Source: CAYWWY01 sp964462525 (GTDB taxonomy: Bacteria; Thermotogota; Thermotogae; MWEM01). Taken from it: a stretch of 64,000 nt of DNA. Below are positions 25,639 to 34,468 of the stretch, in pieces. Made by a program: the position numbers and the translations under genes. Location: contig CAYWWY010000009.1 in NCBI GenBank assembly GCA_964462525.1, positions 1-64,000 on the forward strand, written 5' to 3'. The notes under the pieces were generated by a model. That model saw nothing but the letters and a program-made list of their open reading frames with translations, had not been told where the DNA came from and ran no database searches. How positions within the stretch are numbered: the stretch's first letter is position 1; every line of letters starts with the position of its first letter.

Positions 25639-26476
25639 AACCTTGATTCGAGCAGTTTCCTCCAAAACCCTGGAAGTAATCTTGGTGGCCAGCGGAAAAG
25701 GAGGGGTTGGAAAGAGCATTCTTTCTGCGAACCTGGCGGTCTCTTTAGCCCGTTCCCAAAAAAACGTCCTCTTGTTCGATGCGGATGCGGGGTTTGCGAA
25801 TGCAGACATCCTATTAGGAGTGACAACCCGGAATACCCTCAAAGACTACCTCATCGGAAAGATGGAGCTGAAAGAGGTGTTATATCCCACGCGATATGGC
25901 GTTTGGCTTTTAAGCAGTGGCACAGACGCTCAAGACCTTATGGCTTTCAGAACCGAGTCCAAGCATCAACTCCTTCAAGATTTTTTGGAAATCGCGTATG
26001 ACATGAATTATGCAGTAGTGGACACAGGGGCTGGATATACCGAAGAACTGTATTCCTTTTATTCAGCTGCGGATAAACTGTTTCTCGTGACAACCCCGGA
26101 ACCGACCGCTTTGATGAATGTCTATACCTTGGCGAAAATCCTCGCCAACAAAGGAATCTATCCAAAACTCTATCTGGTCATGAATCAATCGCGCAATACC
26201 ATAAAAGATACAAAAGTCCTGGAGCGGTTCAGCTATGTTCTGGAGAAGTTTGCCGGTTGGGAAGTAGAAGATAAGTTCATCCTTAGGTATGATGTCAATG
26301 TTGGGAATAGTGTATTGAAGCAAGTTCCTTTGATTGAAGCGAACAAGCACTCTCAACCGGCTCAAGCAATCCTTAGGATTGCTCAGCAAATCGTGACCCG
26401 TTCTGAAGACCACGTAGTACCAGACGAATCGAAAGGATTTATCTCAAAAGTCAAACGACTCTTTGGAATCAAGTGA
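25622..26476 (+). CDS. flhG: MinD-like ATPase FlhG (YlxH/FleN)
   Basis: A 284-residue deviant Walker A ATPase with SGKGGVGKSILSANLAVSLA near residue 22 and DTGAGYT as Walker B region. The C-terminus is basic and amphipathic (SKVKRLFGIK), fitting a membrane-targeting sequence. It is the antagonist partner of FlhF and controls flagellar number. ATG 25622 lies within flhF. Confidence 0.95.
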   Translation: MPDQLETLIRAVSSKTLEVILVASGKGGVGKSILSANLAVSLARSQKNVLLFDADAGFANADILLGVTTRNTLKDYLIGKMELKEVLYPTRYGVWLLSSGTDAQDLMAFRTESKHQLLQDFLEIAYDMNYAVVDTGAGYTEELYSFYSAADKLFLVTTPEPTALMNVYTLAKILANKGIYPKLYLVMNQSRNTIKDTKVLERFSYVLEKFAGWEVEDKFILRYDVNVGNSVLKQVPLIEANKHSQPAQAILRIAQQIVTRSEDHVVPDESKGFISKVKRLFGIK

Positions 26477-26488
26477 GGGTATGGCGAT

Positions 26489-27127
26489 ATGCCCATTCCG
26501 GAGCGGATTCAAAGATTTCTCGCCAGCCACAAGTGGAAATCCTTCATGCAGTCCGGAGAACTATCGATTGATTGTGTTTATGTGGGCAAATATAAAGAAT
26601 GGTTGGTCTTTGAAGCCGATGAAACGAAGCAATCAACCATTCGGAACATGAATGGCCCGGTTGGATTCAAAGTTTTTTTGCCCTATGGATATATCGAAGG
26701 GCAAGGGGCAATCGCCAAACGAAAGTATCCGGAACCATCAACCCTAAAGATGAACCCAGTTTTTATTGGCGTCCGTCCAGAGAAACTTCAATTTACCCAA
26801 AAACGTCGATTCAAACGCTTTTATATGATGAAACCAGCCATATTTATCGCTGAAGCCGAACGGATTCGGGCAATGCTTCTGGATCTCAGTTTTTATGGAA
26901 TGGGTGTGATGAGCGACAATCAGATCCTCAGTAATCAAGGGGTGATTCAGATTCCTGATTACTCGCTGGAGCTACCTGTGACAAAGTGTCATGAGGCGAA
27001 ACAGTTTGATTTTTTCTATTATGGCTTTTCCATCCCGTTTTTGAATCAGGAGGCAAAGAAAAGAATGGCAGATCTTTTGGGTTCTTTTCAAAAAGTATTC
27101 CAAGAACACAATCTCAAACTGGGATAA
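26489..27127 (+). CDS. PilZ-domain protein (first of pair)
   Basis: A 212-residue protein with an N-terminal YcgR-like domain (about 1-105) and a PilZ domain. The c-di-GMP motifs are visible: RRFKR (R-x3-R, near residue 108) and DLSFYGMG (D-x-S-x-x-G, near 132). It is in the place where flagellar operons usually encode one YcgR-like brake. The stop lies 10 bp before a second PilZ gene. A PilZ protein here would slow or reverse flagellar rotation when c-di-GMP is high. Confidence 0.78.
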   Translation: MPIPERIQRFLASHKWKSFMQSGELSIDCVYVGKYKEWLVFEADETKQSTIRNMNGPVGFKVFLPYGYIEGQGAIAKRKYPEPSTLKMNPVFIGVRPEKLQFTQKRRFKRFYMMKPAIFIAEAERIRAMLLDLSFYGMGVMSDNQILSNQGVIQIPDYSLELPVTKCHEAKQFDFFYYGFSIPFLNQEAKKRMADLLGSFQKVFQEHNLKLG

Positions 27128-27137
27128 GGAGAAGTAG

Positions 27138-27824
27138 ATGTCCCTATACTCTGTTAAGGTCAATCCCCAAGAGTGCCTTAAACCGGGTAAGCCACTGATC
27201 ATTAGTATTTCCGATCCGGAATTGAAGGGCACATACAAAAGCACCATCTTTGATTTGGATTTTGCCAATAACCTTATTCGGATTGGAATGCCGAGTTATC
27301 AGGGGAGATTTATCCCTGTCCCGAATGGTACGCGTTTATATGTAAAAATGATGGACCGGAGTTCCATGTTTGTCTTTCAAAGCGTGAGTATTAATTACGA
27401 GAAAGACAAAGATGGATTTCTGGTTGCGTATATTGCCATGCCCGAAGAGGTTCGGAAAATACAGAGACGGCAGTTTGTTCGTGTCCCGATGGTCCGCAGG
27501 GGAGAATTTCATCGGATGCGTGATGACAAAACCTATCCTTTTGTTTCCCGCGATATCAGCGCTGGAGGGATGCTTATCATCAGCAATTCTCGATTGGATT
27601 TGGGTGAGATGATCAAGATCCATTTTATTCCTGATGATACGATCACATTGAACCAAGTGAAAAGCATCGTGAAACGATACGGACCTCAGATTGACTTGAA
27701 ACACTGGAGTTACGGAATCCAATTTCAAGAATTGACGAGAAATACTGAAGATGAGTTGGTCCGTTTCATTTTCCGATTGGAACAGGAGATTCGAAAGAAA
27801 ACAGGAAAAAAGGAGGAAGAATAA
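27138..27824 (+). CDS. YcgR/PilZ flagellar brake protein
   Basis: A 228-residue protein with an N-terminal YcgR domain (about residues 1-105), then a PilZ domain with RRQFVRVP (near residue 114) and DISAGGM (near 140), both intact c-di-GMP-binding motifs. By family it should bind the flagellar motor or MotA and reduce swimming in a c-di-GMP-dependent way. It lies 1 bp before cheC. It resembles the better-known YcgR family more closely than the preceding gene does. Confidence 0.9.
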   Translation: MSLYSVKVNPQECLKPGKPLIISISDPELKGTYKSTIFDLDFANNLIRIGMPSYQGRFIPVPNGTRLYVKMMDRSSMFVFQSVSINYEKDKDGFLVAYIAMPEEVRKIQRRQFVRVPMVRRGEFHRMRDDKTYPFVSRDISAGGMLIISNSRLDLGEMIKIHFIPDDTITLNQVKSIVKRYGPQIDLKHWSYGIQFQELTRNTEDELVRFIFRLEQEIRKKTGKKEEE

Positions 27825-27825
27825 C

Positions 27826-28440
27826 GTGTCTTACTATGACCAAATACAGGGGACCCATATGGACATGCTAAAAGAAATTAGCAATATCGGTACAGGAAAC
27901 GCGGCGACAGCGCTTTCTTCTATGACCTCAAAAAAGGTGGAAATCACTGTACCCAATGTGTCTTTGGTAGAAATCTCCCAAATCCCCTTTCTATTCAAAG
28001 ATCCAGAAAAAGTGACGGTTGGGATCCCCATCATGTTCCATGGAGATCTCAATGGAAAAATCCTCCTTCTTTTCGATACAGAACCAGCGAGAGAGATCCT
28101 GGAACTGTTGCTCGGGTTCGGAAACGAAGATCTGACGGTAATGGATGAGATGCAAAAATCCGTGTTTACCGAGATATGCAATATTGTTTGCGGGTCATAC
28201 ATCGTTGCGTTATCCCAGTTTACCAACCTTTTTTTAAACTCCGAAGTTCCGCAGATTACGGTGGATATGCTGACAGCGATTATTGCGGAATCCTGTTTGG
28301 AATATGCTGTAGAAGAAGATCGGACCATTCTCATTGAAACTCGGTTTCATATCGAAGATCAGTCCGTTATCGGAGCATACCTTTTTCTTATCTTGGAACC
28401 CGCTTCCATCCCCAAACTTTTGGAGAGCTTGGGGATGTAA
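27826..28440 (+). CDS. cheC: CheY-P phosphatase CheC
   Basis: A 204-residue protein with two pseudo-symmetrical active-site helices: EISNIGTGNAATALS near residue 18 and FTEICNIVCGSY near residue 116, each with the E-x2-N pattern. CheC removes phosphate from CheY-P and binds CheD. Translation starts at GTG 27826, 9 bp after AGGAGG. It is followed at once by cheD, as in Bacillus and Thermotoga chemotaxis. Confidence 0.96.
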   Translation: MSYYDQIQGTHMDMLKEISNIGTGNAATALSSMTSKKVEITVPNVSLVEISQIPFLFKDPEKVTVGIPIMFHGDLNGKILLLFDTEPAREILELLLGFGNEDLTVMDEMQKSVFTEICNIVCGSYIVALSQFTNLFLNSEVPQITVDMLTAIIAESCLEYAVEEDRTILIETRFHIEDQSVIGAYLFLILEPASIPKLLESLGM

Positions 28441-28443
28441 TTG

Positions 28444-28932
28444 ATGGAGAAAAAAACAATCATCGGCATTGGTGAATATAAAGCCGCGATCAACCCCATG
28501 ACTTTGGTGACATTGGGCTTAGGTTCTTGTGTTGGAGTCTGTTTGAGAGATCCTCGGCAAAGAGTGGGAGGGATGATTCACGTTATGCTCCCGGAGAGCG
28601 GGGGAAAATCAGTTACGAAACCCGGCAAATATGCAGATGTTGGGATTCCCCTTCTTATCGCTGAAATGAAAAAACTAGGCGCGTCTCCTACTGCTCTTGA
28701 GGCCAAAATCGCTGGAGGAGCGGCTATGTTCAAATCAGATAAAAGCACTATGGAGGTTGGAAGACGAAACATCGATTCAGTGAAGCAAATCTTAAAACAA
28801 TGCGGGGTACCGATCCTTAGTGAAGAATGTGGGGGAAGCCGGGCGCGAAGCATTGAATACTCTGTAGAAACCGGAGCCCTGATGATCCGCAAAGTTGGTG
28901 GTGGGGAAAAAACAGAGATTCTTACCATTTGA
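28444..28932 (+). CDS. cheD: Chemoreceptor glutamine deamidase CheD
   Basis: A 162-residue enzyme with the catalytic cysteine in LGLGSCVGVCL (near residue 30) and the histidine in GGMIHVMLP. It deamidates receptor glutamines and is held by CheC in a feedback loop. ATG 28444 is preferred over TTG 28441. It is directly followed by fliA. Confidence 0.96.
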   Translation: MEKKTIIGIGEYKAAINPMTLVTLGLGSCVGVCLRDPRQRVGGMIHVMLPESGGKSVTKPGKYADVGIPLLIAEMKKLGASPTALEAKIAGGAAMFKSDKSTMEVGRRNIDSVKQILKQCGVPILSEECGGSRARSIEYSVETGALMIRKVGGGEKTEILTI

Positions 28933-28943
28933 AAGGAAGACAG

Positions 28944-29663
28944 ATGAAACAGGAAGATAGTCTCTCACCAACCCAGTATCAGGATCGAAAAAGAAAAACC
29001 ATCGAGCAGCTCTTACCGAGAGTTAAGTCAGTTGCGCTCAACCTAATAACTACGCTCCCTCGAAACGTGGAACTGAATGACCTGGTGCAAGAGGGGGTAA
29101 TTGCTCTGTTGCAGTCTTTTGATCGATACGATCCAAGCAAAGGGGCTACCTTTTTCACCTTTTCCATGAAACGGGTTAAAGGGGCGATGTACGACTATCT
29201 CAGAAAGATTGACTGGTTACCCCGGACAACTCGGCAGCAGGTGAAAACTGTCGAGCGTGCGATGATCGAGCTTGAAGGAGAGTTGGGAAAACTCCCTTCC
29301 ATTTCAGAAATCAGTGATCGGACAGGTATGACAGTTGAAGAGGTGGAAACAACGCTCAACGAAATCAGTCGAGGGCAGATTCTCCATTTGGATGAGCATG
29401 CCAATATGGATGAAGATGAGTTTATCGATTTCATTCCTTCAAAGGAGGATCCGCCTGACGAACACCTTGTTCGATCGGAACTCAAAATGGCATTGCATGA
29501 AGAAATCCGAAGCTTAAGTGAAAGAGATCAACTGATCTTGTCGTTATACTATGTAGAGGAACTGACCTTCAAAGAAATTGGTTCCATTGTGGGCGTATCA
29601 GAATCCAGAATATCACAATTGCATACAATAATCATTGCAAAACTCAAACAAAAGCTTTCCTAA
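28944..29663 (+). CDS. fliA: Flagellar sigma factor FliA (sigma-28)
   Basis: A 239-residue sigma-70-family factor with region 2 (DLVQEGVIALLQSFDRYDPS, then KGAMYDYLRKIDWLPR), region 3 and region 4 helix-turn-helix (LTFKEIGSIVGVSESRISQLH). ATG 28944 has GAAAGGAAG just upstream; the TTG at 28929 is less likely. It should transcribe late flagellar genes such as the flgK promoter found at 46065-46091. FlgM is not in the window. Confidence 0.96.
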   Translation: MKQEDSLSPTQYQDRKRKTIEQLLPRVKSVALNLITTLPRNVELNDLVQEGVIALLQSFDRYDPSKGATFFTFSMKRVKGAMYDYLRKIDWLPRTTRQQVKTVERAMIELEGELGKLPSISEISDRTGMTVEEVETTLNEISRGQILHLDEHANMDEDEFIDFIPSKEDPPDEHLVRSELKMALHEEIRSLSERDQLILSLYYVEELTFKEIGSIVGVSESRISQLHTIIIAKLKQKLS

Positions 29664-29699
29664 AGCCTCAAGGAGGTACAGAGGGAAAGGAGCTAGGAA

Positions 29700-30020
29700 A
29701 TGGTAGGGCCGGTAGAGTTTCAGAGCGGGTTCATTCGAGGACCGGAGGCCGTACAAACCTATAGTCATCAAGAGACCTTACAGCAAGCTGCGCAGCAACT
29801 GACAGCAAAAGAAATGGAAGATAAGACGAAGAAATCGACGCAGACTGCAAGAGAAGCGGCCAAGGACGAAAAAGCGGAAATCCAAGATTCCACCCAGAAA
29901 GAAGGCGGAAGCAGCGGTTATCTGCCGGGACAAAAGAAACAGAGAGAACAAGTAGAGGGCAAGCCCAAAAGCCTTGCTCAAGATGAGTATAAGGGAAACT
30001 TTATTGATATACGACTCTGA
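29700..30020 (+). CDS. Small hydrophilic protein after fliA
   Basis: A 106-residue protein that is strongly charged and rich in Gln, Lys and Glu, apparently disordered or coiled, ending in a hydrophobic NFIDIRL. Short genes with an 'IDI(R/K)L'-like end occur after fliA in several Clostridia, so I infer a conserved but uncharacterised flagellar-operon protein. ATG 29700 follows AAGGAG by 7 bp. No function is known to me. Confidence 0.7.
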   Translation: MVGPVEFQSGFIRGPEAVQTYSHQETLQQAAQQLTAKEMEDKTKKSTQTAREAAKDEKAEIQDSTQKEGGSSGYLPGQKKQREQVEGKPKSLAQDEYKGNFIDIRL

Positions 30021-30062
30021 GCTAAGCAGGCAACCCAGGGTTATGAAATCGGGAGGTTTCTG

Positions 30063-30596
30063 TTGGCAGAAATCAATGCGCTAATCGCCTATCTGATGAT
30101 TCTTAAGGAATCCGAAGAGAGATACACAGGAGGGATCATGGTAACCGATCCCTATACAATTCCTGTCGAATTCAAGTATACAGAACCATTGAAACCAACC
30201 GGCTTGCAAAAAATCCTTTATGGAAAGTCGATTGAGAAGTTTATCTGGGTTGATGTGATTGCCAGAAAGCTAATCCAAGGGCTTCAGGAAAACCCGAGAT
30301 TGCTCTTGATTCAAGATAAGATCCTATTTCCTGTTCCCGCAAAAAACCCCGTATGCATGATTGCTTCAGCAGCAGGCGAAACAAAAGCGGAAGAACAGGA
30401 CTATGAGGATCTCTTTTCTGACCAGCTGGAAGGCGGTTATCAATTGATCTCCAAAATGAAACCTTCTCCCGATCTGGTTCAGTGGGTTCAAAGAGTATCA
30501 AGAGAAGTGGATATTTTAGAACCTTTCAATCGCCTCAAGGAGGCCCTCCAATACGTGTGTTTGAGCGAACCCGAAAAACAATCAAAGAAATTGTAA
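30063..30596 (+). CDS. Unrecognised 177-residue protein
   Basis: A soluble protein without signal peptide or obvious motif. The N-terminal part is predicted strand-rich (EERYTGGIMVTDPYTIPVE then FKYTEPLKP), the C-terminal part helical and charged. The EFKYTEP segment with a conserved-looking GKS does not match a P-loop. Start TTG 30063 follows GGAGG. It overlaps the next gene by 40 bp. Lying between fliA and mfd it may be flagellar or linked to transcription; I do not know. Confidence 0.72.
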   Translation: MAEINALIAYLMILKESEERYTGGIMVTDPYTIPVEFKYTEPLKPTGLQKILYGKSIEKFIWVDVIARKLIQGLQENPRLLLIQDKILFPVPAKNPVCMIASAAGETKAEEQDYEDLFSDQLEGGYQLISKMKPSPDLVQWVQRVSREVDILEPFNRLKEALQYVCLSEPEKQSKKL

Positions 30597-31336
30597 AATC
30601 GATTCGCAAACAGTTTCTCACAGTTCAGGTGAAGAATCCCGATTTCACGTTCCCAACAAACCTCTTGTCCGAGGTCTTCTCCGTTTTTGTCTATTCATGG
30701 GAGGGGTATACCGACCCACCCGCCCATTCGGGGGAGATCGGAACCATTGCGCAAGAATCAATACTGCTGAATGCCATTCCATTGTCTTTTATGGAAATTG
30801 AGGCGCAGACTGCGGATTTAGGGGTTTCGCGAGAAACAGCGATCCATGCTGTTTCATCCGAGTCGTTCCTTGCGCACCTTCGCAATCAACCGCTTTCACC
30901 GCAAACGTGCCGCTTGGTGCCCGTACCCTTACCCAAGGCTCAAGTGGAGAGAAAATCAGCAAATATGGTAATTCATAGGCAACCGATTCACGGGCTTTCC
31001 TTAGACCTAATTCCCAAAACAATTCGGAATCCAAGATGGTTTTGGTCGATCATGGTCACCCGGCACCCCGCGTCACGCTCAGAATATCCAGATTACGAGA
31101 TTCAAAAAGGATTACGCTTTATCATGAAACGGTTGGATCCAAAATCGAAGTTCAGGGTATTGGGTGTGTATCGAGATGTTCCCATCGATCGAATTGATCG
31201 GATCCAATTCTTGGGAAAAGAAATGCAGTTTTCGCTCAAAGAACCCACGGGCAGAGATGTGATTTTGGATGTCATCATCGTTCGAGATGAAGAGGAGAAA
31301 CGGTATCATGTTGGACCCATTGTTCGCAAAGCTTAG
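30557..31336 (+). CDS. Unrecognised 259-residue protein
   Basis: Hypothetical soluble protein, with no membrane span or catalytic signature that I recognise. The C-terminal part has alternating strands and ends in HVGPIVRKA. The start is uncertain: the frame is open back to 30482 inside the previous gene, GTG 30557 lies 11-13 bp after AAGGAGG, and ATA 30551 is better spaced but very rare. It overlaps mfd by 29 bp at its 3' end. The tight coupling with both neighbours suggests one operon. Confidence 0.68.
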   Translation: MFERTRKTIKEIVKSIRKQFLTVQVKNPDFTFPTNLLSEVFSVFVYSWEGYTDPPAHSGEIGTIAQESILLNAIPLSFMEIEAQTADLGVSRETAIHAVSSESFLAHLRNQPLSPQTCRLVPVPLPKAQVERKSANMVIHRQPIHGLSLDLIPKTIRNPRWFWSIMVTRHPASRSEYPDYEIQKGLRFIMKRLDPKSKFRVLGVYRDVPIDRIDRIQFLGKEMQFSLKEPTGRDVILDVIIVRDEEEKRYHVGPIVRKA

Positions 31337-34300
31337 AAAGAACACCCCCCGTTTGAAAATTGGCGTTACCTCACGCTCGGATCAGATCTATTCGGTCGCC
31401 GCGGAAATTCTTTCCGGTGTGGAATTTCTTTCTGTTCCGGTGTTTCTTGTCTTCCCAGACATGAAGAGCCTAAAAGGCTTTTCCGAGGCGATGGATGATA
31501 GTTTATCAAGAAAGGGATATGAATTTCCCCCAATCGATATTTTGCCTTTCGAACCTATGCGTGCCTCTTTTTCGACAATGAAAACCCGGATGAACGCGTT
31601 ATTGTCTCTGGCCCAACCCATTGAGAATGGACCAAAGATGTACTTCACTACGTACTTGAGCTTGCTCCAACGAACCATAGCCCCTCATCGGTTGGAATCT
31701 TATCATCAGACGCTCAGAATCGGGGATCGGATTCGATTTTCTGAGTTGGCGCGTTGGCTGGAGAACAGCGGTTTCGAGCGTGTGTTTCAGGTTCAGAATC
31801 CGGGCGAATACTCGATCCGAGGGTTTATTTTTGATGTATATCCCCTGAATCAGGTTGAACCATATCGGATTGAAACCTTTGACGAAGAGATTGAAGAGAT
31901 CCGGGTTTTTTCTCATAGCACACAGAAGACCATTGGTAATAAAGACCAGTTGGATTTGTACCCCGCTTCCGAATCCATTCATAGCAAAGAAACCCTTTCG
32001 ATTTTTGCGGATCGGATTCAGGGGCTATCTCAAAAATATCCCAATAGTTTATTGATCCAAGCCCTAGAGAAACAGCCTTTCGATTATCCCGCTCTGGCTC
32101 CTTTGTTTCATGATGATTTTCAAGCCCTCATCCGAAACCTTCCCGCCGAGTCACTCTTTTTGTTTTTCTCTTTTGAGGAGGGAATCCATCAGATCCAAGA
32201 GTATGAACGGGGTTTGTTTGACTTATACCCCCATATGGAATACCGTGATATCTACTACCGATACGTGCGGATTCCTGAATCGGCTCTTCTCCAGGTGAAT
32301 CGAGCCGTATTCCTCTCCCACTCGATCCAATCGATTGAGATAGACCAACAGATCCACGCAGAAGGATTCGCATACAAAGCAGCGAAAAAAAAGCCGTCTC
32401 TCTTTCTCCAATTTCCTTCGCAACCGATTCCTTCGCATGAAGATCTTTCGATTGGGAACTTGGTCGTACATGAAGATTTCGGTGTTGCTCGATATCTGGG
32501 CAACCAGAGAATCTCCAATTTCCTTGGTACAAGGGAATACCTGAAATTGGAGTACGAGGACCAGGCGATCATTTTTGTTCCCGTCGAAAAGATGCATCGA
32601 ATCCACCTGTACGTGGGCGATGAACGAATCGTTCAACTGACCCGGCTGAAATCTCAGCATTGGCAAAGAGCAAAACGGCAGACCTTGGAAGAAATTGAAC
32701 GGAAGGTTCAAGAATTGATCGAGCTATATGCCGTTCGCTCGGAGATTCCTGGATGTTCATTCACTCCGGAACCCGAACTTGAGAAACGATTCCTTGATTC
32801 TTTTCCGTATATTGAGACACCACCCCAGCTTCGAGCCGTTGAGCGTGTCCTTAGTGATATGGAGCACCCGCATCCCATGGACCATCTGATATGCGGCGAT
32901 GCTGGAGCAGGAAAAACGGAAATTGCTTTGAGGGCCTCATTTCGGGCCATCGCCAATGGAAAACAGGTTGCGTTATTGGTCCCGACAACAGTTCTGACAC
33001 AACAACACTTTGATACATTCCAACGACGGCTAGAGCCATTCGGAATTCAGGTCCGGATGCTGGACCGAATGGTTTCGCCTTCCGAAGAGCGGAAGATTCA
33101 CAAAGGACTGAAAGAAGGGACAGTTGAAATGGTTATCGGGACTCATAAACTCTTCGGGAGAAGGATTCAGTTTCGAGACTTGGGTTTGCTGATCCTGGAT
33201 GAGGAACAAAAATTCGGAGTGGATCACAAAGAAAAGCTGCAACAGATTAAAAAAGGCGTAGATGTCCTGACGCTTACTGCCACCCCGATTCCCCGAACCC
33301 TCTATATGGGTTTGTCCGGGATTAAATCCATGTCTGTCATTGACACATTGCCACCGGGAAGAGTCCCCATACAGACTTTTGTTGGGTACTATGATGATCG
33401 GGTTGTTAAAACGGCTATATTGCGCGAGCTAAGTAGGGGCGGACAAGTGATCTATGTACACAATCGCGTGGAGGATATGGGTGAAGTATTCGAGAACGTG
33501 AAGCGTTTGGTTCCAGAAGCAAGAATGGAAATGGCACACGGGCAGATGAAAAAGTCCGAATTTGAACGAGTTGTTTCCCTTTTTTATTCTCAGGAGACGG
33601 ATATTTTGGTCTGTACAACAATCATTGAGAATGGGGTAGATATTCCCACGGCCAATACCTTAATCGTTGACGATGCCAATCGATATGGATTGTCGCAATT
33701 ATACCAATTGCGGGGCAGAGTAGGCAGGAGTGATCGGAGGGCTTTTGCGTATTTCCTTTATCCACGAACCTCTCGGCTTACTCCCCAGGCGCAATCTCGG
33801 TTGGAAGCAATCTTCGAACACCATGGCTCGGGTAGTGGCATGAAACTAGCCATGAAAGACATGGAGATCCGGGGTGTAGGAAACGTCTTAGGGTTTGAAC
33901 AACACGGTAACGCGCAAGTCGTTGGATTGTATTTGTACCAGCAGATGTTGGATCAAGTATTGATCCAAAAGGGACTAATCAAACGGGTTGACGCCAATGT
34001 TTCTATCAAAGATCGAGGGCAAAAATCCGATCAAGTGGAAATTTCTGGAATCCCATTTGATATTGTGATTCCGGACTCCTACGTGGAGAATAGCATTGAA
34101 CGCATGCGGCTCTATCGAAGAATCGCGCAAAGCGTAAATTTGAAGGAGCTTGAAGAACTCAAAGATGAATTCAGAGATCGATTTGGCCCTCTACCGGAAG
34201 AAGCTCGGAGTCTATTTGAATATGCGACCCTTCGCATGATCTCTCTCCATTTAGGGATCCGGAGGATCGAAGTCAATGAAAAAGACCGCAGAACCAAGAT

Positions 34301-34454
34301 CGTATTCTTCTCTATCCGAGAAACAGATCGGTTTTCTCTGCGGCCTTTTCGAGGGATGATTCATCGCGACGAGGGGTTTGCCATTCTATATGACGCATCA
34401 AAACTTGTTCTCTTGAAACTACTGATGGAGAATTACCGAAGACTGCACGGGTAG
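31308..34454 (+). CDS. mfd: Transcription-repair coupling factor Mfd
   Basis: A 1048-residue SF2 translocase, shorter than the roughly 1150 of E. coli because the N-terminal UvrB-like part is reduced. The CarD-like RNA-polymerase-interacting domain starts near residue 382 (IGNLVVHEDFGVARYLG). Walker A is GDAGAGKTE (near 531), the DEEQ box LDEEQKFGV (near 630), and a QLRGRVGRSDR motif VI follows; the C-terminal TRCF domain is present. It removes stalled RNA polymerase and recruits UvrA. ATG 31308 is inside the preceding gene. The flagellar gene run ends here. Confidence 0.97.
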   Translation: MLDPLFAKLRKNTPRLKIGVTSRSDQIYSVAAEILSGVEFLSVPVFLVFPDMKSLKGFSEAMDDSLSRKGYEFPPIDILPFEPMRASFSTMKTRMNALLSLAQPIENGPKMYFTTYLSLLQRTIAPHRLESYHQTLRIGDRIRFSELARWLENSGFERVFQVQNPGEYSIRGFIFDVYPLNQVEPYRIETFDEEIEEIRVFSHSTQKTIGNKDQLDLYPASESIHSKETLSIFADRIQGLSQKYPNSLLIQALEKQPFDYPALAPLFHDDFQALIRNLPAESLFLFFSFEEGIHQIQEYERGLFDLYPHMEYRDIYYRYVRIPESALLQVNRAVFLSHSIQSIEIDQQIHAEGFAYKAAKKKPSLFLQFPSQPIPSHEDLSIGNLVVHEDFGVARYLGNQRISNFLGTREYLKLEYEDQAIIFVPVEKMHRIHLYVGDERIVQLTRLKSQHWQRAKRQTLEEIERKVQELIELYAVRSEIPGCSFTPEPELEKRFLDSFPYIETPPQLRAVERVLSDMEHPHPMDHLICGDAGAGKTEIALRASFRAIANGKQVALLVPTTVLTQQHFDTFQRRLEPFGIQVRMLDRMVSPSEERKIHKGLKEGTVEMVIGTHKLFGRRIQFRDLGLLILDEEQKFGVDHKEKLQQIKKGVDVLTLTATPIPRTLYMGLSGIKSMSVIDTLPPGRVPIQTFVGYYDDRVVKTAILRELSRGGQVIYVHNRVEDMGEVFENVKRLVPEARMEMAHGQMKKSEFERVVSLFYSQETDILVCTTIIENGVDIPTANTLIVDDANRYGLSQLYQLRGRVGRSDRRAFAYFLYPRTSRLTPQAQSRLEAIFEHHGSGSGMKLAMKDMEIRGVGNVLGFEQHGNAQVVGLYLYQQMLDQVLIQKGLIKRVDANVSIKDRGQKSDQVEISGIPFDIVIPDSYVENSIERMRLYRRIAQSVNLKELEELKDEFRDRFGPLPEEARSLFEYATLRMISLHLGIRRIEVNEKDRRTKIVFFSIRETDRFSLRPFRGMIHRDEGFAILYDASKLVLLKLLMENYRRLHG

Positions 34455-34468
34455 TTTGTTCCTTGACC

